The translations under genes were made by a program, and so were the position numbers. Below, one piece after another: positions 1 through 6,449 of a DNA stretch of 8,530 nucleotides. The DNA lies in the NCBI GenBank assembly GCA_016880395.1, contig JAEHDN010000236.1, positions 1-8,530 of the forward strand. The letters run 5' to 3'. Under the pieces are notes generated by a model. The model searched no databases. It saw nothing but the letters and a program-made list of their open reading frames with translations, and had not been told where the DNA came from. Within the stretch, counting starts at the first letter, position 1, and every line of letters starts with the position of its first letter. The stretch is from Candidatus Eiseniibacteriota bacterium. Its GTDB lineage: Bacteria; Eisenbacteria; RBG-16-71-46; SZUA-252.

Positions 1-789
1 CCGTATGCGGGCAAGCTCGTGAGCGCCGCGCCGCTCCTCTTCCAGCTTCGGAACATCAAGCTCCCGGAGGAGCGCCAGCGCATCGTCCGCACCATCGAGG
101 AGACGGAGGGCATGTTCGACCGCGTGCGGTCGCGGCTCCGCCTCGGAGTCACCGCACGGGAGATCGCGGCGATGTTCCACGAGGAGGCCGCGCGCGCCGG
201 CGCGAGGACGGCGTGGCCAATCCACCACTGCCCGACCGTCACCGTGGGCGCACGGGCCCCGATCGGCCACGTGGGTCCCGGCGAGGAGCCGGTGACCGAG
301 GGGTGCGTCGTCCACATGGATTTCGGCATCACGCGAGACGGCTACTGCTCCGACCTCCAGCGCCTCTGGTACGTGGGGCGGGGCCGCGAGGACGCTCCCG
401 AGCCGGTCCGCCGCGCCTACGCCGCCGTCGTGGAAGCGATCGATCAGGCCGCCCGCGCCCTGATTCCGGGCACGATGGGGTGGCAGATCGACCAGCTCGC
501 GCGCGACCGGCTGCGCGAGCTCGGGTATACCGAGTACGCGCACGCCCTGGGACACCACCTCGGGCGGGCGGTGCACGACGGAGGCGGCGTGCTCGGCCCG
601 CGCTGGGAGCGATACGGAGAGGAGCCGTACGAGCCGGTCCGGCTCGGCGCGGTGTACACGCTCGAGCCGAGCATCCACCTTCCCGAGCATGGTCTCGTCT
701 CGCTGGAGGAGGACGTCGTCGTCGAAGAGAAGGGCGGCGTGTTCCTCTCCCGGTTCCCGCGCGAGCTGCCCGTCCTCCGGCTGGCGTAG
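1..789 (+). CDS. M24 family metallopeptidase (Xaa-Pro aminopeptidase/prolidase-like), 5' end outside window
   Basis: The reading frame is open from base 1, so the gene starts upstream. A GTG at 19 is in frame but is probably internal, because the residues around it read like the usual linker between the N-terminal creatinase-type domain and the catalytic domain (LRNIKLPEE resembles the family's 'lR.iKs..Ei'). What is visible is the complete pita-bread catalytic domain. Numbering from the GTG at 19, the five dinuclear-metal ligands are recognisable: D101 (HMDFG) and D112 (YCSDLQR), H179 (GHHLG), E216 (LEPSIHL) and E230 (SLEEDVVV). The family uses two divalent metals, often Mn or Co, to cleave Xaa-Pro or other N-terminal peptide bonds in the cytoplasm. 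The exact substrate cannot be read from the sequence. HMDFG, SDLQR and LEPSIHL depart from textbook aminopeptidase P motifs, so it may be a divergent subfamily. The stop TAG directly abuts the mutL ATG. Confidence 0.88.
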   Translation, partial: PYAGKLVSAAPLLFQLRNIKLPEERQRIVRTIEETEGMFDRVRSRLRLGVTAREIAAMFHEEAARAGARTAWPIHHCPTVTVGARAPIGHVGPGEEPVTEGCVVHMDFGITRDGYCSDLQRLWYVGRGREDAPEPVRRAYAAVVEAIDQAARALIPGTMGWQIDQLARDRLRELGYTEYAHALGHHLGRAVHDGGGVLGPRWERYGEEPYEPVRLGAVYTLEPSIHLPEHGLVSLEEDVVVEEKGGVFLSRFPRELPVLRLA

Positions 790-2601
790 ATGGCCATCAT
801 CCGGATCCTCGATCCCTCGGTCGTCGCGAAGATACGCGCCGGCGAGGTCGTGGACCGTCCCGCCGCCGTCGCCAAGGAGCTGATCGAGAACGCGCTCGAC
901 GCTGGGAGCCGCCTCATCGCGATACAGTCCGCGTCGAATCCCGACCGGTCGATCCGCGTGCAGGACGACGGCTCGGGGATGGGGCGCGAGGACGCGCTCC
1001 TGGCCGTGCGCCGGCACGCGACGAGCAAGCTCGAGCGGGCCGAGGACCTCGACGGGATCGCGACGCTCGGGTTCCGCGGGGAGGCGCTGGCCTCGATCGC
1101 CGAGGTCTCCCGGCTCACCCTCTCGACCCGCGCCGCGGAGGAGCTGACCGGCACCCAGGTGGAGATCCTGGGCGGCATGGTGATCTCGGTGTCCGGCGTG
1201 GGTCGTGCCGTCGGCACCACCGTGTCGGTCGAGGATCTCTTCTTCAACACGCCCGCCCGGAAGCGATTCCTCCGCTCGCGCGAGGCCGAGGTCCGCGCGC
1301 TCGCGCGGGTCGTCTGGAGCTACGCCCTCGTGTCGCCGGAGGTCCACTGGCGGTTCCGGGTCGAGGGGCGCGAGGACACGGAGCTGCCCACGGCGGCCGA
1401 CCTCCTCGAGCGCTGGCAGGTCTTCTACGGACGCGGCTCGGCCGAGAGCGCGGCCCCCTTCGAGCACGACGGGGCAGGCTTCCGGTTCCGCGGCGTTCTC
1501 GGCGCGCCCGAGATGGCGCGCGCCAACCGCGAGCAGCAGATCTTCGCGGTGAACGGACGCGTGATCGCGTCCTCCACGATGGCGGCCGCGCTCCGCCAGG
1601 GCTTTGGAAATCTCATCCCGGGCGACCGCCATCCGGTGGCGCTCGTGCTGATCGACATCGATCCATCGCAGATCGACGTGAACGTGCATCCCACGAAGCG
1701 CGAGATTCGCTTCCGGGACGAATCGGCGCTCTTTCAGGCCACGCGGCGCGCGGTGGAGAGCGCGATGCGCGTCTACGTCCCGGTCGCGCTCGGCGTTCCC
1801 CCGGCGGGCTCCATGGTCCCGGAGGAGGGAAGCGCGGGCGGCGGCGCCCTCGTCCTCGAGCCCGGCGCCGATCCCGGGCACGAGGCGGTGGCCGAGGGCC
1901 CGCCGGGATACGCTTCGGGAGCGGGCGCCGCCGGGCACCTGTTCGATGCGTCACGCGAGGTCGTAGCGGGATCGCAGTGGGGGCGCGAGCGCGTCGTCAC
2001 CGCGGACGTGAAGGAGAGCCTCACCGAGATCGAGGTTCCCATCTGGCAGCTCCACGACCGCTACCTTCTCGCGCCGATCCGCGGCGGGCTGGTCATCGTG
2101 GACCAGCACGCCGCGCACGAGCGCGTGCTCTACGAGGACGCGCGCATCCACCTGTGCGGCGAATCGGGCCCGAGCCAGCATCTCCTCTTCCCGCGCGTCC
2201 TCGATCTGAGTCCGCCGGAGCTGGAGGAGCTCCTCTCGATGGAGCCGCTCGTCCGGAGGCTCGGCTACGAGGTCTCCCTGTTCGGCGAGCGCCAGGTCGC
2301 GATCCGCGGGGTGCCTGCGGCGCTGGCCGAGGAGACCGCGATCGACGCCCTGAAGCGGCTCCTGGCGGGCGAGGAAACGCACGGCGAGATCACGCGCGAC
2401 GACCCGCCGGAGGAGCGGATCGCGAAGAGCTGGGCCTGCCATGCGGCGGTCCGATCCGGACAGCCGCTCGATCCGGTCGAGCGCCGCGCCCTCTTCGACC
2501 GGCTCTTCGCGACGAGCCTCCCGCACGGCGATCCACACGGACGTCCCACCTACGTCCGCGTTCCCCTGGAGGAGCTGGATCGCCGCTTCGGGCGGCGCTG
2601 A
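790..2601 (+). CDS. mutL: DNA mismatch repair protein MutL, endonuclease type
   Basis: 603 aa, full length for the family. The N-terminal GHKL ATPase domain (about 1-330) has every hallmark: IRAGEVVDRP at 15-24, KELIENALDAGS at 29-40 with catalytic E30 and Mg-binding N34, DDGSGM at 59-64, RHATSK at 75-80, GFRGEAL at 94-100, FFNTPARKRF at 151-160, and VNVHPTKREIRF at 297-308 with the conserved K303. A Gly/Ala/Pro-rich linker (about 335-410) leads to the C-terminal dimerisation domain. That domain carries the nicking motif DQHA(x)2E(x)4E exactly, at 438-449, a beta-clamp-type motif QHLLFP at 463-468, ACHAAVRSG at 549-557 and a terminal FGR at 600-602. The protein should therefore nick the strand itself, as in MutH-less bacteria. 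The usual CPHGRP motif reads DPHGRP (581-586), with Asp for Cys. No Shine-Dalgarno precedes the ATG, which follows the upstream TAG with no gap, so translation is probably coupled. MutS is not in the window. Confidence 0.97.
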   Translation: MAIIRILDPSVVAKIRAGEVVDRPAAVAKELIENALDAGSRLIAIQSASNPDRSIRVQDDGSGMGREDALLAVRRHATSKLERAEDLDGIATLGFRGEALASIAEVSRLTLSTRAAEELTGTQVEILGGMVISVSGVGRAVGTTVSVEDLFFNTPARKRFLRSREAEVRALARVVWSYALVSPEVHWRFRVEGREDTELPTAADLLERWQVFYGRGSAESAAPFEHDGAGFRFRGVLGAPEMARANREQQIFAVNGRVIASSTMAAALRQGFGNLIPGDRHPVALVLIDIDPSQIDVNVHPTKREIRFRDESALFQATRRAVESAMRVYVPVALGVPPAGSMVPEEGSAGGGALVLEPGADPGHEAVAEGPPGYASGAGAAGHLFDASREVVAGSQWGRERVVTADVKESLTEIEVPIWQLHDRYLLAPIRGGLVIVDQHAAHERVLYEDARIHLCGESGPSQHLLFPRVLDLSPPELEELLSMEPLVRRLGYEVSLFGERQVAIRGVPAALAEETAIDALKRLLAGEETHGEITRDDPPEERIAKSWACHAAVRSGQPLDPVERRALFDRLFATSLPHGDPHGRPTYVRVPLEELDRRFGRR

Positions 2602-2617
2602 TCCGAAGGCTCCAGCC

Positions 2618-3541
2618 GTGGCGCGCGTGATCCCCGTCGTCCTCCTCGGCGCGACCGCCGGAGGGAAGAGCGAGATCGCGCTCCATCTCGCACGCTCCCT
2701 CGCCGGCGAGGTCGTCGGCGCCGACTCGCGGCAGATCTACCGCGGGCTCGAGGTCGGCACCGCGGCTCCGAGCGCGAAAGACCGCACCGTCGCGCCGCAT
2801 CACCTCGCATCGTTCCTCGCGCCCGACGAGATCTACAGCGCCGGCCGGTACGCGCGGGAGGCGGCCCCTGTCCTCGAGGAGATCACCTCGCGCGGCCGCA
2901 CCGCGATCGTGGTCGGCGGATCGGGACTCTACCTGCGCGCGCTCCTGGATGGCCTCTTCGAGGGCCCGGAGCGCGATCCGGCGCTTCGCGCCGCGCTCGA
3001 CGAACGGCTCAGGCGCGAGGGGCTGGACGCGCTCCGCGCCGATCTCGCGCGGGTGGATCCGGCCGCGCTGGCCGCGATCCTGCCCGGCGATTCGGTTCGC
3101 GTGATCCGCGCGCTCGAGGTCCATGCGCTCACGGGCCGGCCCATCACGGAGCTTCGGCGCGAACGCCGCCGGAAGGGGATCGCGGCGCACCGCTTCGGCA
3201 TCCGCTGGAGCCGCGCGCTCCTGGCCAGGCGGATCGTGGACCGGATCCGGGATCAGCTCGCGGATGGATTCCTGGATCAGGCGCGCGCGCTGCTCGAGGC
3301 CGGATATCCGCCGAACGCTCCCGGCCTCCACACCCTCGGGTACCGGGAGCTCCTGGCTCATCTGCGCGGGCAATACTCCCTGGAGGCGGCGGTCGACACG
3401 ATCGCCCTGCGCACGCGGCAGCTCGCCAAGCGCCAGGAAACCTGGTTCCGGACCACCGGCGAGGTGACGTGGTTCGACCTCGAGGCCGCGGAGCAGTTTC
3501 CCGAGGTGGCGAAGTCGATCGCGAGCGCCGTCGAGCGCTGA
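2618..3541 (+). CDS. miaA: tRNA dimethylallyltransferase MiaA
   Basis: 307 aa from a GTG start. MiaA transfers a dimethylallyl group from DMAPP to N6 of A37 in tRNAs that read UNN codons, the first step towards ms2i6A. Visible motifs are the P-loop GATAGGKS (11-18), DSRQIYRGLEVGTA (36-49) with the presumed catalytic base D36, APHHL (59-63), VVGGSGLYLRALLDGL (98-113) where Ser102 stands for the Thr of E. coli, RVIRALEV (161-168), LGYREL (240-245) and RTRQLAKRQETWFR (265-278), which belongs to the tRNA-binding region. The frame is open further upstream inside mutL, but GTG 2618 is the sensible start: GAAGG at 2605-2609 lies 8 bases before it and the protein then begins just ahead of the P-loop. 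A GTG at 2627 is possible but badly spaced. The gene follows mutL by 16 bases, a widespread pairing. No convincing terminator follows. Confidence 0.97.
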   Translation: MARVIPVVLLGATAGGKSEIALHLARSLAGEVVGADSRQIYRGLEVGTAAPSAKDRTVAPHHLASFLAPDEIYSAGRYAREAAPVLEEITSRGRTAIVVGGSGLYLRALLDGLFEGPERDPALRAALDERLRREGLDALRADLARVDPAALAAILPGDSVRVIRALEVHALTGRPITELRRERRRKGIAAHRFGIRWSRALLARRIVDRIRDQLADGFLDQARALLEAGYPPNAPGLHTLGYRELLAHLRGQYSLEAAVDTIALRTRQLAKRQETWFRTTGEVTWFDLEAAEQFPEVAKSIASAVER

Positions 3542-3569
3542 GCGTGGAAATCTCATGTCCCGTTTGAGC

Positions 3570-3598
3570 TTGACCCCCACGCCCTGACCGCCTAGGCT
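3570..3598 (+). promoter_or_regulatory. Sigma70-type promoter for tRNA-Gly
   Basis: TTGACC (3570-3575) and TAGGCT (3593-3598) are separated by exactly 17 bases. That is five of six -35 consensus bases and a -10 with the key TA...T positions. Transcription would begin near 3605, leaving a leader of about 20 bases before the tRNA at 3624. It lies between the miaA stop and the tRNA, where such a promoter is expected. Inferred from the sequence only. Confidence 0.6.
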
Positions 3599-3623
3599 GA
3601 CTGGTAACGGAACGACATCGGGA

Positions 3624-3698
<75 letters not shown>

Positions 3699-3710
3699 GT
3701 TTCCCTCCGA

Positions 3711-3740
3711 GGACGGCGCGCCCGCACGTCCCGTGTTCCT
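3711..3740 (+). terminator. Possible weak terminator hairpin after tRNA-Gly
   Basis: GGACG (3711-3715) can pair with CGTCC (3727-3731) around an 11-base GC-rich loop. It is followed by a modestly T-containing stretch (GTGTTCCTT). The position, between the tRNA and the next promoter, suits a terminator, but the stem is short and there is no proper T tract. Treat as tentative. Confidence 0.25.
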
Positions 3741-3769
3741 TGATCCAAGAGAGCGAAGTGCTTCATAAT
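3740..3769 (+). promoter_or_regulatory. Sigma70-type promoter for the DUF512-der-plsY-gpsA-merR operon
   Basis: TTGATC (3740-3745) and CATAAT (3764-3769) are 18 bases apart, and the surrounding DNA is conspicuously more AT-rich than the rest of the window. Transcription would start near 3776, giving a short leader of about 30 bases before the GTG at 3808. AGGAG at 3795-3799 lies in this leader. It is the best promoter-like sequence I can see upstream of the five-gene block. Confidence 0.62.
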
Positions 3770-3807
3770 TCGCCAGTTCGCCGTATGCCCACGCAGGAGC
3801 CAACACC

Positions 3808-5091
3808 GTGATCGGCCTCAGCGATCCCTTCACCATCGCAACGGTTGACCCCAAGGGGCTCGCCGCCCGGCTCGGACTCATGCCGGGGGAGCGGATCCTC
3901 GAGATCAACGGGATCGTCCTCCACGATGAGATCGACTTCGGCTCCCAGATCTCCGAGGAGGAGCTGACGCTCCGCGTGCTCGGCCAGGACAGCCGCGAGC
4001 GCGTCGTCCAGGGGATCCGCGAGTACGGCGTCCCCTTCGGCGCCGCATTCGAGGCCAGGCAGCCCAAGCGGTGCCACAACAACTGCGTCTTCTGCTTCGT
4101 CTATCAGCATCCGAAGGGCGTCCGGCGGGAGCTTCTCATCAAGGACGACGACTACGTCTTCTCGTTCGTCCATGGAAACTTCATCACGCTGACGAACCTC
4201 GGCGACGCCGAGTTCCAGCGGATCATCGACGAGCGGCTCTCGCCCCTCTACGTCTCGGTGCACGCCACCGACCCCGAGGTGCGCGTCCGGCTCATGAAGA
4301 ACCCGAAGTCAGGCCGAATCATGGAGCAGATCGACCGCTTGGTCGCCGCGGGAATCGAGATGCACACGCAGCTCGTCATCTGTCCCGGCATCAACGACGG
4401 CGCGATCCTCACCCGCTCGATCGAGGAGCTGGGAGAGCGGCATCCCGCCGTGCGCACGATCGCCGTGGTCCCGGTCGGGCTCACGAAGCACCGCGCGCGC
4501 CTGCCGCAGCTCCGCACGTTCACGGCCGATGACGCCCGCGCGGCGCTCGCCGAGACGGCGCGTCTCGCCCGGGGCTTCCAGAAGCGCTTCTCGAGCAGGG
4601 TCGTGTTCGCGGCCGACGAGATGTACGTGCTCGCGGACGAGCCGGTACCACCCGCGCGCGCCTACGAAGGATTTCTGCAGCTCGAGAACGGGATCGGCAT
4701 GCTCCGCTCCACCATGGACCGATGGGCCAAGGCGGAGGACGACATCCGCCCACGGAACGGCGCCCGGGAGCGCGTGGTCGTCGTCACCGGCACGAGCGCG
4801 AGCCCAACCATCGAGCGCCTTCTCCGCGAGCGCGCGCCCGATGGCGTGGAGGCCACGGTCTGCACGGTGACGAACGACTACTTCGGAGAGACTGTGACCG
4901 TGAGCGGTCTCCTGGTCGGAGCGGACATCGAGCGCGCGCTCCTCGCGCACGGCGCAGGCGATCGCGTGCTCCTGCCTCCGAACTGCCTCAAGGAGGGAGA
5001 AGTCTTCCTCGACGACCGCACCCGGAGCGACCTCGAGGCTCGCCTCGGCGTCCCGATCCAGATCGGATTCGACACGAAGGCCGCAGCGTGA
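3808..5091 (+). CDS. PDZ / radical SAM / DUF512 protein of unknown function
   Basis: 427 aa. Residues about 10-60 look like a PDZ domain (LAARLGLMPGERILEING). A radical SAM core follows with the cluster motif CxxxCxxC at C89, C93, C96 (RCHNNCVFC), then family-typical stretches FVHGNFITLTN (120-130), YVSVHATDPEVR (148-159), QLVICPGINDG (188-198) and VPVGLTKHR (221-229). The C-terminal DUF512 part has YEGFLQLENGIGMLR (286-300), NDYFGETVTVSGLLVG (356-371) and LPPNCLKEG (389-397). The protein should bind a 4Fe-4S cluster and SAM; I know of no established reaction for the family. The start is GTG 3808, supported by AGGAG at 3795-3799, 8 bases upstream. The stop overlaps the der start as GTGA. Linkage to der, plsY and gpsA recurs in other bacteria such as Clostridia, suggesting a translation- or ribosome-related role, but that is inference. 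Confidence 0.93.
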   Translation: MIGLSDPFTIATVDPKGLAARLGLMPGERILEINGIVLHDEIDFGSQISEEELTLRVLGQDSRERVVQGIREYGVPFGAAFEARQPKRCHNNCVFCFVYQHPKGVRRELLIKDDDYVFSFVHGNFITLTNLGDAEFQRIIDERLSPLYVSVHATDPEVRVRLMKNPKSGRIMEQIDRLVAAGIEMHTQLVICPGINDGAILTRSIEELGERHPAVRTIAVVPVGLTKHRARLPQLRTFTADDARAALAETARLARGFQKRFSSRVVFAADEMYVLADEPVPPARAYEGFLQLENGIGMLRSTMDRWAKAEDDIRPRNGARERVVVVTGTSASPTIERLLRERAPDGVEATVCTVTNDYFGETVTVSGLLVGADIERALLAHGAGDRVLLPPNCLKEGEVFLDDRTRSDLEARLGVPIQIGFDTKAAA

Positions 5092-6410
5092 GCGAGCCGC
5101 TTCCCATCGTCGCCATCGTGGGCCGCCCCAACGTGGGGAAGTCCACCCTCTTCAACCGTCTCCTCGGGCAGCGCCGCGCGATCGTGGACGAGCTCTCCGG
5201 GCTCACGCGCGACCGCCACTACGCCGAGGCGGAGTGGAGCGGGCGGAAGTTCCTCCTCGTCGACACGGGCGGGATCGATCCCGGGAGCGCGCACCCGATC
5301 CAACGTCAGATCCTCCAGCAGACAGCGCAGGCGCTCGATGAGGCGGACGTCTCGCTCCTCGTCGTGGATGCCGCGCAGGGGATCACGGCGCTCGACCGGG
5401 AAGTCGCCGAGCGGGTGCGCCGCCGCGGCCGGCCGATGCTCCTCATCGTGAACAAGGCGGATTCCGCCGCGCGCGAGGACGATGCCGCCGACTTCTACGC
5501 GCTCGGCGTGGGCACACCCATCCCGGTCTCGGCGCTCCACGGGCGCAACGCCGGCGAGCTGCTCGAGGAGATCGTCGGGCGGCTCCCCACGGTCCAGGCG
5601 GTGCCCGAGGACGAAGGTGCCATCCGGATCGCGGTCGTGGGTCGACCGAACGTGGGGAAGTCCTCGCTCGTGAACCGGCTGCTCCGCTCGGAGCGCATGG
5701 TGGTGGACTCGGTCGCGGGCACCACGCGCGACGCCGTGGACACGGCCCTCACTCGCGGCGACAAGCGCTACGTGCTCATCGACACGGCCGGTCTCCGCCG
5801 GGAGCGGAAGGTCACCGACCGGGTGGAGTTCTACAGCGTAACCCGCGCACTTCGAGCGCTCTCCCGCGCGGATCTCATGCTTCTCGTGATCGATGTCTCG
5901 CGGGAGCCGGCCAAGCAGGACGCGACGCTCGGTGCGCTCGCGGAGCAGCAGCGGAAGGGGCTCGTCGCGGTCTTCAACAAGTGGGACCTGGTCGATGACC
6001 CGGTCCACGCGCGCGAGGCGATCGAGGAGGAGTTCCTACGCCAGTACCCGTTCCTCGACTTCGTGCCGCGGCTCTACGTCTCGGCCGCGACCGGAGCGGG
6101 CGTGGGGAAGATCCTCCCGGCCGCGGCCAAGGCGCACGCCGAGTTCACGCGCTCGATCACCACGTCCGAGCTGAACCGGACCATCCAGGGCATCCTGGGC
6201 CGGGTCCAGCCCCCCGCCACGCCCGGCGGAAGGCACCTCAAGTTCTACTACGCCGCCCAGACCGGGACCCGCCCGCCGACATTCTCCCTTTTCGTGAACA
6301 ATCCTCGATATCGTAGGCAAAATTATGTAAGTTACCTCGAACGAGGCCTGCGCGAGAGCTTCGGCTTCCAGGGCACCCCGATCGTGCTCGAATGGAAGGC
6401 GAGCCACTAG
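5088..6410 (+). CDS. der: Ribosome biogenesis GTPase Der (EngA)
   Basis: 440 aa, the normal length. Der is an essential tandem GTPase that acts in maturation of the 50S subunit. First G domain: GRPNVGKS 12-19 (G1), LTRDR 39-43 (G2), DTGG 59-62 (G3), NKAD 122-125 (G4), SAL 148-150 (G5). Second G domain: GRPNVGKS 185-192, TTRD 212-215, DTAG 232-235, NKWD 297-300, SAATG 332-336. A C-terminal KH-like domain (about 351-440) contains the signature KFYYAAQTGTRPPTFSLFVN (385-404). The start GTG 5088 overlaps the upstream TGA; GAAGG at 5076-5080 lies 7 bases before it, and residue 1 then falls just ahead of the first P-loop. Codons around 6300-6332 are unlike the rest of the gene. The last codons form one arm of an inverted repeat reaching into the plsY start. 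Confidence 0.97.
   Translation: MSEPLPIVAIVGRPNVGKSTLFNRLLGQRRAIVDELSGLTRDRHYAEAEWSGRKFLLVDTGGIDPGSAHPIQRQILQQTAQALDEADVSLLVVDAAQGITALDREVAERVRRRGRPMLLIVNKADSAAREDDAADFYALGVGTPIPVSALHGRNAGELLEEIVGRLPTVQAVPEDEGAIRIAVVGRPNVGKSSLVNRLLRSERMVVDSVAGTTRDAVDTALTRGDKRYVLIDTAGLRRERKVTDRVEFYSVTRALRALSRADLMLLVIDVSREPAKQDATLGALAEQQRKGLVAVFNKWDLVDDPVHAREAIEEEFLRQYPFLDFVPRLYVSAATGAGVGKILPAAAKAHAEFTRSITTSELNRTIQGILGRVQPPATPGGRHLKFYYAAQTGTRPPTFSLFVNNPRYRRQNYVSYLERGLRESFGFQGTPIVLEWKASH
6300..6332 (+). other. AT-rich rare-codon patch inside der
   Basis: Eleven consecutive codons (N-N-P-R-Y type, der residues about 405-415) end in A or T or are otherwise rare here: AAT CCT CGA TAT CGT AGG, then CAA AAT TAT GTA AGT. 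By hand count 11 of 33 bases are G or C, against roughly two thirds or more in the flanks. The amino acids still fit the KH-like domain, so the frame is intact. The cause is unknown; a pause site, an RNA or DNA signal, or an internal promoter are options, but I found no convincing -35/-10 pair. Confidence 0.6.
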
Positions 6411-6449
6411 GCAGGTTCGGCGCCCGGTCCTTCGGAGGCTCGCCATTCC
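6394..6449 (+). repeat. Inverted repeat spanning the der stop, plsY Shine-Dalgarno and plsY start
   Basis: GGCGAGCC (6398-6405, last codons of der) is the exact reverse complement of GGCTCGCC (6437-6444, directly before the plsY start). Outside it GGAA (6394-6397) pairs with TTCC (6446-6449), leaving only A6445 bulged. The result is a 12-bp stem with a loop of about 31 bases that contains the der TAG (6408-6410). The stem would cover the last two bases of the GGAGG ribosome binding site, the spacer and the ATT start codon. A ribosome finishing der would enter the 5' arm and could open it. Pairing is seen in the sequence; the regulatory role is inferred. Confidence 0.6.
6434..6438 (+). promoter_or_regulatory. 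Ribosome binding site deciding the plsY start (ATT)
   Basis: GGAGG lies 6 bases before ATT 6445. It is the only strong Shine-Dalgarno between the der stop and the first transmembrane segment of PlsY. No ATG, GTG or TTG is in frame at a suitable distance, so it points to ATT as the start codon. Two of its bases fall in the inverted-repeat stem. Confidence 0.65.

Noticed and set aside
213..2630. 805-codon + strand open frame overlapping the M24 gene and mutL.
   Set aside because: Arg/Gly/Ala/Pro-rich shadow frame typical of GC-rich DNA; no recognisable domain, and both overlapped frames encode clear conserved proteins.
3542..3582. Imperfect inverted repeat after miaA (GCGTGG with CCACGC, inner CTCA with TGAG) as a terminator.
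   Set aside because: The loop is large and interrupted, no T tract follows, and the 3' arm lies inside the tRNA promoter.
4878..6008. 376-codon minus-strand open frame opposite der.
   Set aside because: Antisense shadow, rich in His, Asp, Arg and Glu as expected from complementing GC-rich codons; no family resemblance.
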